From: Bacillus sp. X1(2014)
GTDB taxonomy: Bacteria; Bacillota; Bacilli; Bacillales_B; DSM-18226
Direction: 5' to 3'
DNA length: 64,000 bases
NCBI RefSeq assembly: GCF_007678255.1
Contig: NZ_VEED01000003.1
Span: 395,472-459,471, forward strand
The notes beneath the pieces were generated by a model, which made no database searches, had not been told where the DNA came from, and worked only from the letters and a program-made list of their open reading frames with translations. Positions 1 to 7,805 of this stretch are shown in pieces. Numbering within the stretch: position 1 is the stretch's first letter; every line of letters begins with the position of its first letter. The position numbers and the translations under genes were made by a program.

Positions 1-271
1 CTTGTTCAACTAGCAAAAGATATGGCGCTACAAAATGGGCTGTTCGTAATTTAATGGAAGTTTTGCGAATGGAATCCTGCCATGGAGAGTACTAACATCC
101 GTTATCCAGTAGCGATCAACAAGACCACGACAGCCTTTTAATTTGCGCTTGGCATGGGTGCAGTCTCTAGGTGAAGGTACCAACCATGAAGGCAGTAGTA
201 ATGGTGTCAACTTCTTGGGATAGTGGGGTCAGACTTATTATTTTTAAGACCCAATTTTAGGTAGCAGGTTC
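1..271. other. left edge, no confident gene
   Basis: No gene can be supported here. A 60-codon minus-strand frame at 28-210 and a stop-interrupted plus-strand frame are both present, but neither shows a recognisable motif or a convincing ribosome binding site. The stretch ends in a plus-strand terminator, so it may be the decayed 3' end of a gene that begins outside the window. A transposase or other mobile remnant is possible but not shown. Confidence 0.3.
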
Positions 272-302
272 GGCTCTCATAACATGGTGAGAGCCTTTTT
301 TT
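272..302 (+). terminator. rho-independent terminator
   Basis: Perfect 8-bp stem GGCTCTCA / TGAGAGCC with an 8-nt loop, followed by seven T on the plus strand. It terminates transcription arriving from the left edge. The T-run is on the plus strand only, so it does not serve the minus-strand regulator gene that follows. Confidence 0.8.
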
Positions 303-361
303 AGAAAATGATTAAAATTTGAAGTACCTTTGTAGGTTTGCCACATCGTTAATTTGGAAGC

Positions 362-1732
362 TCAATCCTCCAACAAGTCCTGACAATATTCTCTAATCAG
401 TCTGGCCGCATATGTTTGGCTGATTTGCAGATCCTTGGCCACACGCCTAGAGCTTTTATTCACTTTATAGGATTTACGAATCATTTCCTTTTTTGCCAAT
501 TCGACAGCATCATTAAGGGTAGTGGGGGCAGTATTTTCAATTTGCGCCAGTCCTTGGTTATATATACTTTCGGGCAGGTCATCGATACCGATGACATCAT
601 TGCTTACAATAACTAGCTTTTCGAGCAGGTTTTCAAGTTGCCTTACGTTCCCGGGCCATGAATAATGGGTCAGACATTCGAGGCAATCTTTAGAAATTAA
701 TTTGTTCATTTCATGGTTCCGATTAAATTTGTATAAAAAATTATAGATGAGCGGGACTATATCTTCTTGCCTTTCCCGAAGCGGAGGCATTTTGATATCC
801 ACTACGTTCAGCCGATAATATAAATCTTCTCTAAACATTTTGTTTTGTACCATTTTGTTTAAATCTTTATTGGTCGCGGCAATAATTCGGATATCGACTG
901 ACTTTTCTTTATTGCCGCCAATAGGAATAAATTTTTTCTCCTGAATGACTTGCAGTATTTTAGCCTGAAGAGGCAAAGGCATGTCCCCTATTTCATCAAG
1001 AAACACCGTACCCCCATTCGCGCTTTCCAGTATCCCTTTTTTTCCGGAACGGTTTGCATTCGTGAAAGATCCTGGTGTATAGCCAAAAAGCTCGGACTCC
1101 ATTAAATCAGCAGGGATTGCAGCACAATTGATGGTTAAAAATGGGCCGTTCCTTCTATTTCCATTTTCGTGAATATATTGTGCTAAGAGGCTTTTACCTG
1201 TTCCGGATTCACCTAGAATTATTATAGTAGAGTTTGCACCAGCCACCTTCTTTGCAAACTTCAACACATTTTTCACCTTTTCATTATTGGTAATGATGCT
1301 GCCAAATGGATCTTCAGCCTCTTTACTTTTTGTTGAATCGCTTTCTCTTACTTTCAGCATTTTGTAGCTTTGTAATTCCCTTGCTGTCGTTACGATTAAT
1401 TCCACTTCTTTTTGATCATTTAAAATAGGAACGACAGAGGTGAGCAGTTCCGCACCAAGGATAGTGGTTTGTTTAATCGTAATTGGTTCCTTTCTTTCCA
1501 AAACATCCGGGAAAATAGAGGGATACCAATAGCCTTTATCAGCTAATTCCATGCTCGGTTTCCCGATAATGTCTTCCTTATTTAACCCATAATGCTTCTT
1601 ACAGGCATCATTTACATAGATAATTTTCTTATCCTTATTTAAAACAAAGATTTCGTCAGAAGAATAATCTAAAATTTTTAAAAGCGCTTCCATATTTAGA
1701 TCTAAATCGGTTAGAAAATTAGATAATGTCAT
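362..1732 (-). CDS. PAS-domain sigma-54 (SigL) dependent activator
   Basis: Enhancer-binding protein of 456 aa, of the RocR/AcoR type. An N-terminal PAS domain (about residues 15-120) is the likely signal sensor. The central AAA+ domain has Walker A GESGTGKS (174-181) and a Walker B region around GGTVFLDEIGD (240-250). A C-terminal TyrR-like helix-turn-helix (about 425-450, SSRRVAKDLQISQTYAARL) binds DNA. The sigma-54 contact loop, usually GAFTGA, reads GSFTNA (221-226): the key Thr is kept but Ala, Gly and position are altered. The gene is divergent from the Rieske oxygenase gene, which has a perfect -24/-12 promoter, so it is almost certainly the pathway activator. The effector is unknown and is probably the amine substrate or an intermediate. 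There is no receiver domain, so it is not a two-component regulator. Confidence 0.9.
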   Translation of the reverse strand: MTLSNFLTDLDLNMEALLKILDYSSDEIFVLNKDKKIIYVNDACKKHYGLNKEDIIGKPSMELADKGYWYPSIFPDVLERKEPITIKQTTILGAELLTSVVPILNDQKEVELIVTTARELQSYKMLKVRESDSTKSKEAEDPFGSIITNNEKVKNVLKFAKKVAGANSTIIILGESGTGKSLLAQYIHENGNRRNGPFLTINCAAIPADLMESELFGYTPGSFTNANRSGKKGILESANGGTVFLDEIGDMPLPLQAKILQVIQEKKFIPIGGNKEKSVDIRIIAATNKDLNKMVQNKMFREDLYYRLNVVDIKMPPLRERQEDIVPLIYNFLYKFNRNHEMNKLISKDCLECLTHYSWPGNVRQLENLLEKLVIVSNDVIGIDDLPESIYNQGLAQIENTAPTTLNDAVELAKKEMIRKSYKVNKSSRRVAKDLQISQTYAARLIREYCQDLLED

Positions 1733-1756
1733 GAAGTGACCTCCCGAAAATCATAA

Positions 1757-1778
1757 TCTGAGTTCGATGGAACTCAGA
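1757..1778. promoter_or_regulatory. 9-bp inverted repeat, candidate activator site
   Basis: TCTGAGTTC, 4-nt spacer, GAACTCAGA: a perfect inverted repeat 25 bp upstream of the regulator start and about 220 bp upstream of the SigL promoter. This is the place expected for an enhancer or autoregulatory site of the divergent activator. A further GAACTC half-site occurs at 1937-1942. The binding protein is inferred from position only. Confidence 0.5.
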
Positions 1779-1820
1779 TGAGTTTGGTTATATTCAGAAA
1801 AATGTTACAATAGGCAAATG

Positions 1821-1836
1821 TGTGATTCTAATCACA
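1821..1836. promoter_or_regulatory. FNR/CRP-type palindrome
   Basis: TGTGATTCTAATCACA is a perfect 7-bp inverted repeat with a 2-nt centre and matches TGTGA-N6-TCACA, the site class bound by Bacillus Fnr. A Fnr link would make sense for an operon with two O2-dependent enzymes (Rieske oxygenase, CsiD-type dioxygenase). It could equally be a site of the divergent activator. Confidence 0.45.
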
Positions 1837-1851
1837 TCCATTCTAATAATA

Positions 1852-1867
1852 TTCGAAATATTTCGAA
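1852..1867. promoter_or_regulatory. 16-bp perfect palindrome, candidate UAS
   Basis: TTCGAAATATTTCGAA is fully self-complementary and lies about 130 bp upstream of the -24/-12 promoter, a normal distance for an upstream activator sequence of a sigma-54 activator. The assignment is by position and symmetry. Confidence 0.5.
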
Positions 1868-1909
1868 CTGTAAATAGCTGAAGAAGTGTCTAAGATAGGA
1901 AAATATACG

Positions 1910-1951
1910 GGGGAAAGTCAACCGGTGAACACCAATGAACTCACTTTCCCC
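1910..1951. repeat. long-loop inverted repeat
   Basis: GGGGAAAGT (1910-1918) and ACTTTCCCC (1943-1951) form a perfect 9-bp inverted repeat 44 bp upstream of the SigL promoter. It may be a protein-binding repeat or a leftover hairpin. No T-run follows, so it is not a clear terminator. Confidence 0.4.
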
Positions 1952-1994
1952 TGTTTAAAATCCTATTAATCTAGGATTTTTAGATAAAAGATAG

Positions 1995-2011
1995 TTGGCA
2001 CGAAATTTGCA
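1995..2011 (+). promoter_or_regulatory. sigma-54 (SigL) -24/-12 promoter
   Basis: TTGGCACGAAATTTGCA fits the sigma-54 consensus TTGGCAC-N5-TTGCW at every fixed position, with exactly 10 nt between the -24 GG (1997-1998) and the -12 GC (2009-2010). It lies 57 bp before the Rieske oxygenase gene and opposite a sigma-54 activator gene, which makes the regulatory pairing compelling. Confidence 0.93.
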
Positions 2012-2068
2012 TCTAATAAATATGAAAAATACTTTAAAGGATTTGAATGACAAAAGGAGGAATGACAA

Positions 2069-3127
2069 ATGAAAGCGTTAACAGGGGATGCCCTGGAGCA
2101 CACTCTCCCGTACGAAAATTATGTGAATCCGCAAATATTTGAAGAGGAAAAGAAAAAGATTTTTCAAGATAGCTGGATTCTAGCTGGGCATACAAGCCAG
2201 GTGGAAAAAACGGGGGATTTCTTTACTTTTGATATAGCAGATCAGCCATTAATCATTAGCCGGGATAAAAACAATGAATTGAATGCCTTTTACAACATTT
2301 GCCCGCATAGAGGAACCAAAGTAGAAAAAAACGAGTGTGGAAATAAAAAGGTTTTCACCTGTACCTATCACGGCTGGACATTTCATATGAACGGGAAATT
2401 AAATAGGGCGCCCAACTTCAGTACAAATGAATTGGGAAACCATAGCTGTATGCCACATGTAAAAGTTGAAGTATTCCAGTCTATGATCTTCATAAATTTG
2501 AACCCAGAAGCAAGACCAATGGGAGAAACGTACGGAGAATTCATGGCCAATCTGGAAAGATACACCTTCTTGGATTCTTTGAAAAAGGTTCGGGTAACCC
2601 AAAGGGTCATTGATGCTAACTGGAAAGCAGTTATTGATAATTATCTGGAGTGCGATCATTGTAAGATTGCCCATCCTGAGTTTTCAAAAACATTTGATAT
2701 GAAAAATTACCATATCGATTTACATGGCAATTTCTCGTGTCAATACTCAGAATTAACAAATAAATCGAATGAAACACAAGAAGATCACGCCAATTTCTAT
2801 TGGGTATGGCCAAACCTGATGGTGAGCATTTATCCTGGAAAAGAAGGCAATATGACGATAAGTCAAATTTTGCCGCTGGCACCGGATAAATCACTTGCCA
2901 TCTATAGCTACTACTTTAAATCGGATGAAATTAGCAAAGAGCAAGAGGAACTGATTCGTTTTGTCGATCAGGTAAGATTAGAGGATTTCGATCTTGTAGA
3001 GTTATTGCAAAAAGGTTTCCATACGAATGCCTTCAAGCATGGAGTGTATTCATCGACTGAGTATGCACTCAAATTTTTTCACAACCTTTATGAAGAAGCA
3101 ATGAACGTGTCAGAAGGAATGCTATAG
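2069..3127 (+). CDS. Rieske [2Fe-2S] oxygenase, CntA-like quaternary-amine type
   Basis: Alpha subunit of a Rieske non-heme iron oxygenase, 352 aa. Rieske ligands are C78-x-H80 and C98-x2-H101. The mononuclear iron site is E194-x2-H197-x4-H202, with the third ligand in the C-terminal LEDFDLVE segment. The residue bridging the two metal centres is Glu194, as in carnitine oxygenase CntA, rather than the Asp of most ring-hydroxylating dioxygenases. Relatives of this group oxidise a carbon next to a quaternary nitrogen and release trimethylamine, or demethylate betaines. It is the first gene after the SigL promoter, with ribosome site AGGAGG. No flavin/ferredoxin reductase partner is encoded nearby. 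Substrate inferred from context: 5-trimethylammoniovalerate. Glycine betaine, carnitine or proline betaine remain possible. Confidence 0.85.
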   Translation: MKALTGDALEHTLPYENYVNPQIFEEEKKKIFQDSWILAGHTSQVEKTGDFFTFDIADQPLIISRDKNNELNAFYNICPHRGTKVEKNECGNKKVFTCTYHGWTFHMNGKLNRAPNFSTNELGNHSCMPHVKVEVFQSMIFINLNPEARPMGETYGEFMANLERYTFLDSLKKVRVTQRVIDANWKAVIDNYLECDHCKIAHPEFSKTFDMKNYHIDLHGNFSCQYSELTNKSNETQEDHANFYWVWPNLMVSIYPGKEGNMTISQILPLAPDKSLAIYSYYFKSDEISKEQEELIRFVDQVRLEDFDLVELLQKGFHTNAFKHGVYSSTEYALKFFHNLYEEAMNVSEGML

Positions 3128-3197
3128 CTTCCCCCTTTGTTTATATGAAAATAGATTTATATAGAAATATATTACTAGACATATTTGGAGGATTAAA

Positions 3198-4916
3198 ATG
3201 AATAATCAAACAGAATTCACAGCAGTTGCAGAACCAAATGTTAAAGGTTACCAAACAGAATTCACCGTTGCGGACGCAATTGTAAAAGAGCTCCTGCAAG
3301 CAGGAGTGGAAGCGGTATTTGGAATCGTTAGTATCCACAATATGCCGATTTATGACGCGATCCTAAGGGATGGGAATATCCGCACCGTTACTGCCCGTGG
3401 CGAAAGTGGAGCGGTTAACATGGCTGATGCCTATGCCCGTGCTACAGGAAAATTGGGTGTTGTCATCACAAGTACAGGTACTGGAGCAGGTAATGGGGCA
3501 GGTTCCTTGTCAGAAACATGGAACTCAGGGACTCCTGTTCTGCACATTACTGGGGAAGCGGATTCTAATTATATTGGAACAGACCAACGTTATATTCACG
3601 AAGCTAAAGACCAGTTAAAAGCGATGGAGGGCGTGAACAAAGCAGCCTATCTGTTGAAGCGTCCAAAGCAAATCATTCCGTTTATGCGTAAAGCGATCAA
3701 AGAAGCACTGACTGTACCGACAGGTCCTGTAACTGTTTCCATTCCAACGAATTTCCAGGCACAGATTATTCCTAACAATCAATTGATTGAAATGGAAGCA
3801 TTTCAAAACCACGAGGTAAAGCTCAATATTCCAGCTGATGTTATCGAAAGGATCGTCTTAGCAAAAAGACCAATCATTTGGGCAGGCAATGGGGTAATTG
3901 CATCAGGTGCATCAGAGGAACTGCAAAGGCTGGTAAATAAAATTAAGCCTGGGGTCGTAACAAGTGAATCTGGAAAAGGGTCTATCCCTGAAAACCACCC
4001 GCTTTGCATCGGTAACTTTACGTTATCCCCTCAAGTGGAGGAACTATTGAAAAAGTCGGATTTACTTATTAGTGTCGGGGTCCGTTTCCGTGGTAGTGAA
4101 ACGAATGGATGGACACTTCCGGTACCGGAAAATCACATCAATATTGATTTGAACCCTAATGCCTTTAATCGTAACTTTGATACATTGTATACACTGAACG
4201 GAGATGCCAAGGCAGTTTTACAAGGGATTAATCGTCTTTTGGATAATAAGGAAATCCATCCGGATGCGGATTATGTTGATGAAGTGAAGTCAGTCCGTCA
4301 GGCTGTACGTGATGACCTTCGAAGCCAAATTGGGCCTTATGGTGAAGTGGCGGATATTATGCGTGAACAGCTGCCTGAGAATACGGTTTTGGTGACGGAT
4401 GTGACGATCCCTGGATACACTTGGGGGAATAAATTATTCGATATTTATGAACCAAGAGACTACCTCTACATGACAGGCGGCGGCATCGGACAAGGTTTGC
4501 CAATGGCGATTGGCGCCCAAATAGGTCAGCCGGAAAAGAAAGTCGTTCTTATTGCTGGTGATGGTGGATTCATGGTGAATTCAAATGAGATGATCTCAGC
4601 GATTCAGGAAGATGCACCGATTATCGTTCTATTATTCGATGATGGTGGATACGGAATCTTACGATACTATCAAGAAGCCGCATTTGGCCGACGTATATCT
4701 GTAGACTTGAAAAACCCTGATTTCGTCATGCTGGCAAAATCAATGGGCTTCGAATCAGAGAAAGTTCGCTCGGTTGATGAGTTCAAGGCAGGATTAGCGA
4801 ATGCAATCGCAAGCAAAAAGCCGTATATGGTTGTAGTAGATGTAGAAGCCGTTGGAGTATTGGAATACAAGGATTCGGACGAATACATCGCCACTTTCCG
4901 TCCAACACAGGAATAG
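3198..4916 (+). CDS. thiamine-diphosphate enzyme, 2-oxoacid decarboxylase-like
   Basis: 572-aa member of the acetolactate synthase/benzoylformate decarboxylase superfamily, with N-terminal PYR, central and C-terminal PP domains. The cofactor-activating Glu is E69 in RGESGAVNMADAYARATGK. The TPP/Mg motif starts at GDG (about 454-456) and ends in DDGG rather than the usual NN. The N-terminal region resembles AruI-type decarboxylases, which act on 2-oxoacids derived from basic amino acids. It lies between an oxygenase and an aldehyde dehydrogenase, so its probable job is decarboxylating a 2-oxoacid to the aldehyde used by the next enzyme. Acetolactate synthesis is unlikely, as there is no small subunit or ilv neighbour. 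The exact substrate cannot be read from sequence. Confidence 0.8.
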   Translation: MNNQTEFTAVAEPNVKGYQTEFTVADAIVKELLQAGVEAVFGIVSIHNMPIYDAILRDGNIRTVTARGESGAVNMADAYARATGKLGVVITSTGTGAGNGAGSLSETWNSGTPVLHITGEADSNYIGTDQRYIHEAKDQLKAMEGVNKAAYLLKRPKQIIPFMRKAIKEALTVPTGPVTVSIPTNFQAQIIPNNQLIEMEAFQNHEVKLNIPADVIERIVLAKRPIIWAGNGVIASGASEELQRLVNKIKPGVVTSESGKGSIPENHPLCIGNFTLSPQVEELLKKSDLLISVGVRFRGSETNGWTLPVPENHINIDLNPNAFNRNFDTLYTLNGDAKAVLQGINRLLDNKEIHPDADYVDEVKSVRQAVRDDLRSQIGPYGEVADIMREQLPENTVLVTDVTIPGYTWGNKLFDIYEPRDYLYMTGGGIGQGLPMAIGAQIGQPEKKVVLIAGDGGFMVNSNEMISAIQEDAPIIVLLFDDGGYGILRYYQEAAFGRRISVDLKNPDFVMLAKSMGFESEKVRSVDEFKAGLANAIASKKPYMVVVDVEAVGVLEYKDSDEYIATFRPTQE

Positions 4917-4932
4917 ATCTGCTAACGTTCAT

Positions 4933-4953
4933 CCCCCACTTCTAAAGTGGGGG
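4933..4953. repeat. orphan hairpin, IS200/IS605-end-like
   Basis: CCCCCACTT, loop CTA, AAGTGGGGG: a perfect 9-bp stem in the 68-bp gap between the decarboxylase-like and aldehyde dehydrogenase genes. No T-run follows, so it is not a standard terminator. Such C-rich hairpins are typical of IS200/IS605-family ends and related solo palindromes. It may instead stabilise or punctuate the mRNA. Confidence 0.45.
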
Positions 4954-4984
4954 GAGCGTAAGCCATACTTGGAGGTACAAAGCT

Positions 4985-6457
4985 ATGACAAAAGAGTTAA
5001 AACACTATATAAATGGGCAATGGGTAGAATCAAATAACCCGAACAAACTTGATATTATTAATCCCGCTACACAGAAAGTCATTGCCAAAGCACCGAGCGC
5101 TACAAAGGAAGAAACAGAAGAGGCAATCAAAATAGCAAAAAGAACGTTTGAAAGTGGTATTTGGTCTGATCAATCTCCCGTGGTGAGGGCGGCTGTTTTA
5201 CTTCAGATTGCCGATCTAATACAGGAAAACATGGATGAATTAAGAGATTTAGAAGTACAGAATAATGGAAAAACGAAAAGAGAAGCAGAATCGGATGTGG
5301 AGGAGGCCGTGAATACATTTCGTTATTATGCAGCTCTGCTTAATATGCCTAACGGCCAGGTTTATGAAACCTCCGAAAATATGCAGACATTGATCATAAA
5401 GGAACCGATCGGAGTTGCGGGATTAATTGTCCCTTGGAATTTCCCCTTATTGATGAGTGTATGGAAGGTTGCACCGGCACTTGCGGCTGGTAATAGTATC
5501 CTTTTAAAACCAGCAGAAATTACTCCGATGACAGCAGTAAAATTGTTTGAACTGATGGATCAGTCCGATTTACCAAAGGGAGCAGCTACCCTCATTATGG
5601 GAGATGGACCGGTTGTTGGCCAGACGATTGCTGAAAGTGATGAGGTAGATATTGTTTCCTTTACTGGAAGCACAGGGGTCGGCCGCCATATCATGCAGGC
5701 CGCAGCCGGGAATATGAAAAAAGTGTCCCTTGAACTGGGAGGGAAATCCCCGAATATCATCTTTGATGATGCCGATTTGGAAATAGCCGTTGATTACTCA
5801 TTATTTGGCATTTTCATGGGATCTGGTCAAGTTTGTTCTTCTGGAAGCCGGATTCTTGTCCAAGAAGGACTCTACGATGAATTTGTTAAGAAATATATAC
5901 AAAAGGCAAAAGAGATTAGAGTAGGTCCTGGAATTGATGAACACTCCCAAATGGGTGCTATTGTAAGTGAAAAGCACTTTAAGAGCATTCTAAATTACAT
6001 CCAGATTGGGAAAGAAGAAGGTGCGAACCTTGCTCTAGGCGGAAATAGAATCGTGGGTAACGGTTTGGAGGATGGATTTTTCATCGAACCTACTGTCTTT
6101 ACCAATGTAACAACTGATATGCGGATTGTCAGGGAAGAGATCTTTGGCCCTGTCGTTACCATCCAGAAATTCAAAGATGAAGATGAGGCAATTAAGATTG
6201 CTAATGACACAGAATATGGACTTGCAGGTGCTGTTTTCTCTACAGACCAAAACAAAGCCTTACGTGTCATCAAAAAGGTTCGTGCCGGCATCACCTGGGT
6301 AAACGCTTACCATCTTACAAATATTCAAGCGCCATGGGGCGGATATAAACAAAGCGGCATCGGCAGAAGCCTAAGTACGTATGGATTGGATGAATACCAG
6401 GAAACAAAACAGATTAACATTAATCTGGATCCTGCACCTATTCGCTGGTTTGAATAG
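4985..6457 (+). CDS. aldehyde dehydrogenase, GbsA (betaine aldehyde) type
   Basis: NAD(P)-dependent aldehyde dehydrogenase of 490 aa. The catalytic Cys lies in GQVCSSGSR and the general-base Glu in LELGGKSPN. NAD-binding motifs PWNFPL and FTGSTGVG are present. The protein aligns best by eye with B. subtilis GbsA, including the QAPWGGYKQSG block and the C-terminal PAPIRWFE, a tail shared by enzymes acting on trimethylammonio-aldehydes. It follows the decarboxylase-like gene and would oxidise that enzyme's product, for example 5-trimethylammoniopentanal, to the acid. Ribosome site GGAGG is 7 nt from the ATG. The family is certain; the substrate is inferred. Confidence 0.88.
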   Translation: MTKELKHYINGQWVESNNPNKLDIINPATQKVIAKAPSATKEETEEAIKIAKRTFESGIWSDQSPVVRAAVLLQIADLIQENMDELRDLEVQNNGKTKREAESDVEEAVNTFRYYAALLNMPNGQVYETSENMQTLIIKEPIGVAGLIVPWNFPLLMSVWKVAPALAAGNSILLKPAEITPMTAVKLFELMDQSDLPKGAATLIMGDGPVVGQTIAESDEVDIVSFTGSTGVGRHIMQAAAGNMKKVSLELGGKSPNIIFDDADLEIAVDYSLFGIFMGSGQVCSSGSRILVQEGLYDEFVKKYIQKAKEIRVGPGIDEHSQMGAIVSEKHFKSILNYIQIGKEEGANLALGGNRIVGNGLEDGFFIEPTVFTNVTTDMRIVREEIFGPVVTIQKFKDEDEAIKIANDTEYGLAGAVFSTDQNKALRVIKKVRAGITWVNAYHLTNIQAPWGGYKQSGIGRSLSTYGLDEYQETKQININLDPAPIRWFE

Positions 6458-6561
6458 CAACTTATTTTTTTAGAGTAATAACAACAAATTCATAGTGTTA
6501 ATAGTATTTTTAATAGTGGCTGCACCATGGTAGAAAGAAGAAATTCTAGGGAGGTATAGGA

Positions 6562-7737
6562 ATGTCTAAACCATATTTAATTGTTGAGTGGAATGATACA
6601 GAAACGGACGCGCAGGGGTGGCTTGTTGTTCATAATTTCGTGAAAGGATATACAGGCGGCGGGACGAGAATGCATCCGACAGTAACAAAAGAAGAGGTTG
6701 AAAGATTGGCCCAAGCGATGGCTTATAAGTACGTAGCTAGTGACAGCGGAACGACAGGAGGATGTAAAGCAGGAATTAAATATGATTATAAAGCTCCAGA
6801 TGCTAATGCCGTATTAAGGAGATTTTTAATTGCCATGATGCCCTATATTGATAGCGGGGTATCTTTAGGAAGTGACCTAGGTACGAAGTACGAAGATGTA
6901 CTACAAATCTTTAACGAATTCGGCATCGACATCCCTCTAACAAATTCAATGAAACAAAATCCTGCGATTCTTCAAGGGATCAAGGATTTTGATGGGCTGA
7001 TGAAAATAAGAATTGATGGATTGCTTTTAAATGATGCTGTCACAGGATATGGTGTTGCGTTTTCAGCCGATGAAGCTTGGAAGTTTAAAAATGGTAAGGA
7101 CGGCGCGAAGGTTGTCATCCAAGGCTTTGGTTGTGTAGGGGCAAGCTGTGCATTGAAACTTTCTCAATTAGGTTACAACATCGTCGGAATTTCAGATGCC
7201 AACTTGTTAGTCACCTGTGAAGAAGGATTGGATATTCAAAATCTTATTGACCATAAGAATGTATATGGAGAAATGGACCAAGATTATTTTGAACCAAACT
7301 ATACGGTAAGGCCAAACTCTGAGTGGCTGGATGTGGATTGCGATATTCTTATCCCCTGTGCATTAGAGGACGTGATCAACCAGTCTAATGCTGATACTGT
7401 TAAAGCGAGTTTGATTGTTGAAGCGGCTAATATACCAGTATCTTCTGAAGGAGATGAAATCATCAAACAAAGAGGAATTGACATCGTTAATGATTTTGTT
7501 GCGAACCTAGGGGCAATTAGATTTTACGACGCTGTTATTTTTGGACTGGTCAAACCAGATCCGCAGGCAGTGATGGATGATATTGAAAAGCTATGCCGAA
7601 AAAATACCAATCAGCTATTTTCAGAAGCGAAGAAACAAAACAGATATCAGCGGGATGTTGCGTATGAAATTTTTAAACCTGAAGTTAGTGATTTATTAGA
7701 GTTTACAAGCATGTCTGAAAAGGAAGCCGTCAGATGA
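6562..7737 (+). CDS. Glu/Leu/Phe/Val dehydrogenase-family amino acid dehydrogenase
   Basis: 391-aa amino acid dehydrogenase catalysing NAD(P)-dependent oxidative deamination to a 2-oxoacid and ammonia. Family catalytic residues are recognisable: substrate-region Lys56, catalytic Lys69 in GGCKAGI (usually GGxKGG) and Asp105 in GSDLGT. The Rossmann motif GFGCVGA is near residue 190. It is clearly divergent from the canonical glutamate dehydrogenase at 50631-51923, and the altered GGCKAGI pocket argues for a different substrate. In this operon it could supply the 2-oxoacid for the TPP decarboxylase, for example from trimethyllysine. A role in glutamate oxidation downstream of 2-oxoglutarate is the alternative. 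Confidence 0.82.
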   Translation: MSKPYLIVEWNDTETDAQGWLVVHNFVKGYTGGGTRMHPTVTKEEVERLAQAMAYKYVASDSGTTGGCKAGIKYDYKAPDANAVLRRFLIAMMPYIDSGVSLGSDLGTKYEDVLQIFNEFGIDIPLTNSMKQNPAILQGIKDFDGLMKIRIDGLLLNDAVTGYGVAFSADEAWKFKNGKDGAKVVIQGFGCVGASCALKLSQLGYNIVGISDANLLVTCEEGLDIQNLIDHKNVYGEMDQDYFEPNYTVRPNSEWLDVDCDILIPCALEDVINQSNADTVKASLIVEAANIPVSSEGDEIIKQRGIDIVNDFVANLGAIRFYDAVIFGLVKPDPQAVMDDIEKLCRKNTNQLFSEAKKQNRYQRDVAYEIFKPEVSDLLEFTSMSEKEAVR

Positions 7738-7805
7738 GCAGGTAATAAAACGGGTCATGATTGGCCTATCCCTAATACGAAAAAAAAGAATACAGGGGGA
7801 ATTGG

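Noticed and set aside
28..210. 60-codon minus-strand ORF at the left edge
   Set aside because: No ribosome site, motif or family resemblance; neighbouring frames are equally open.
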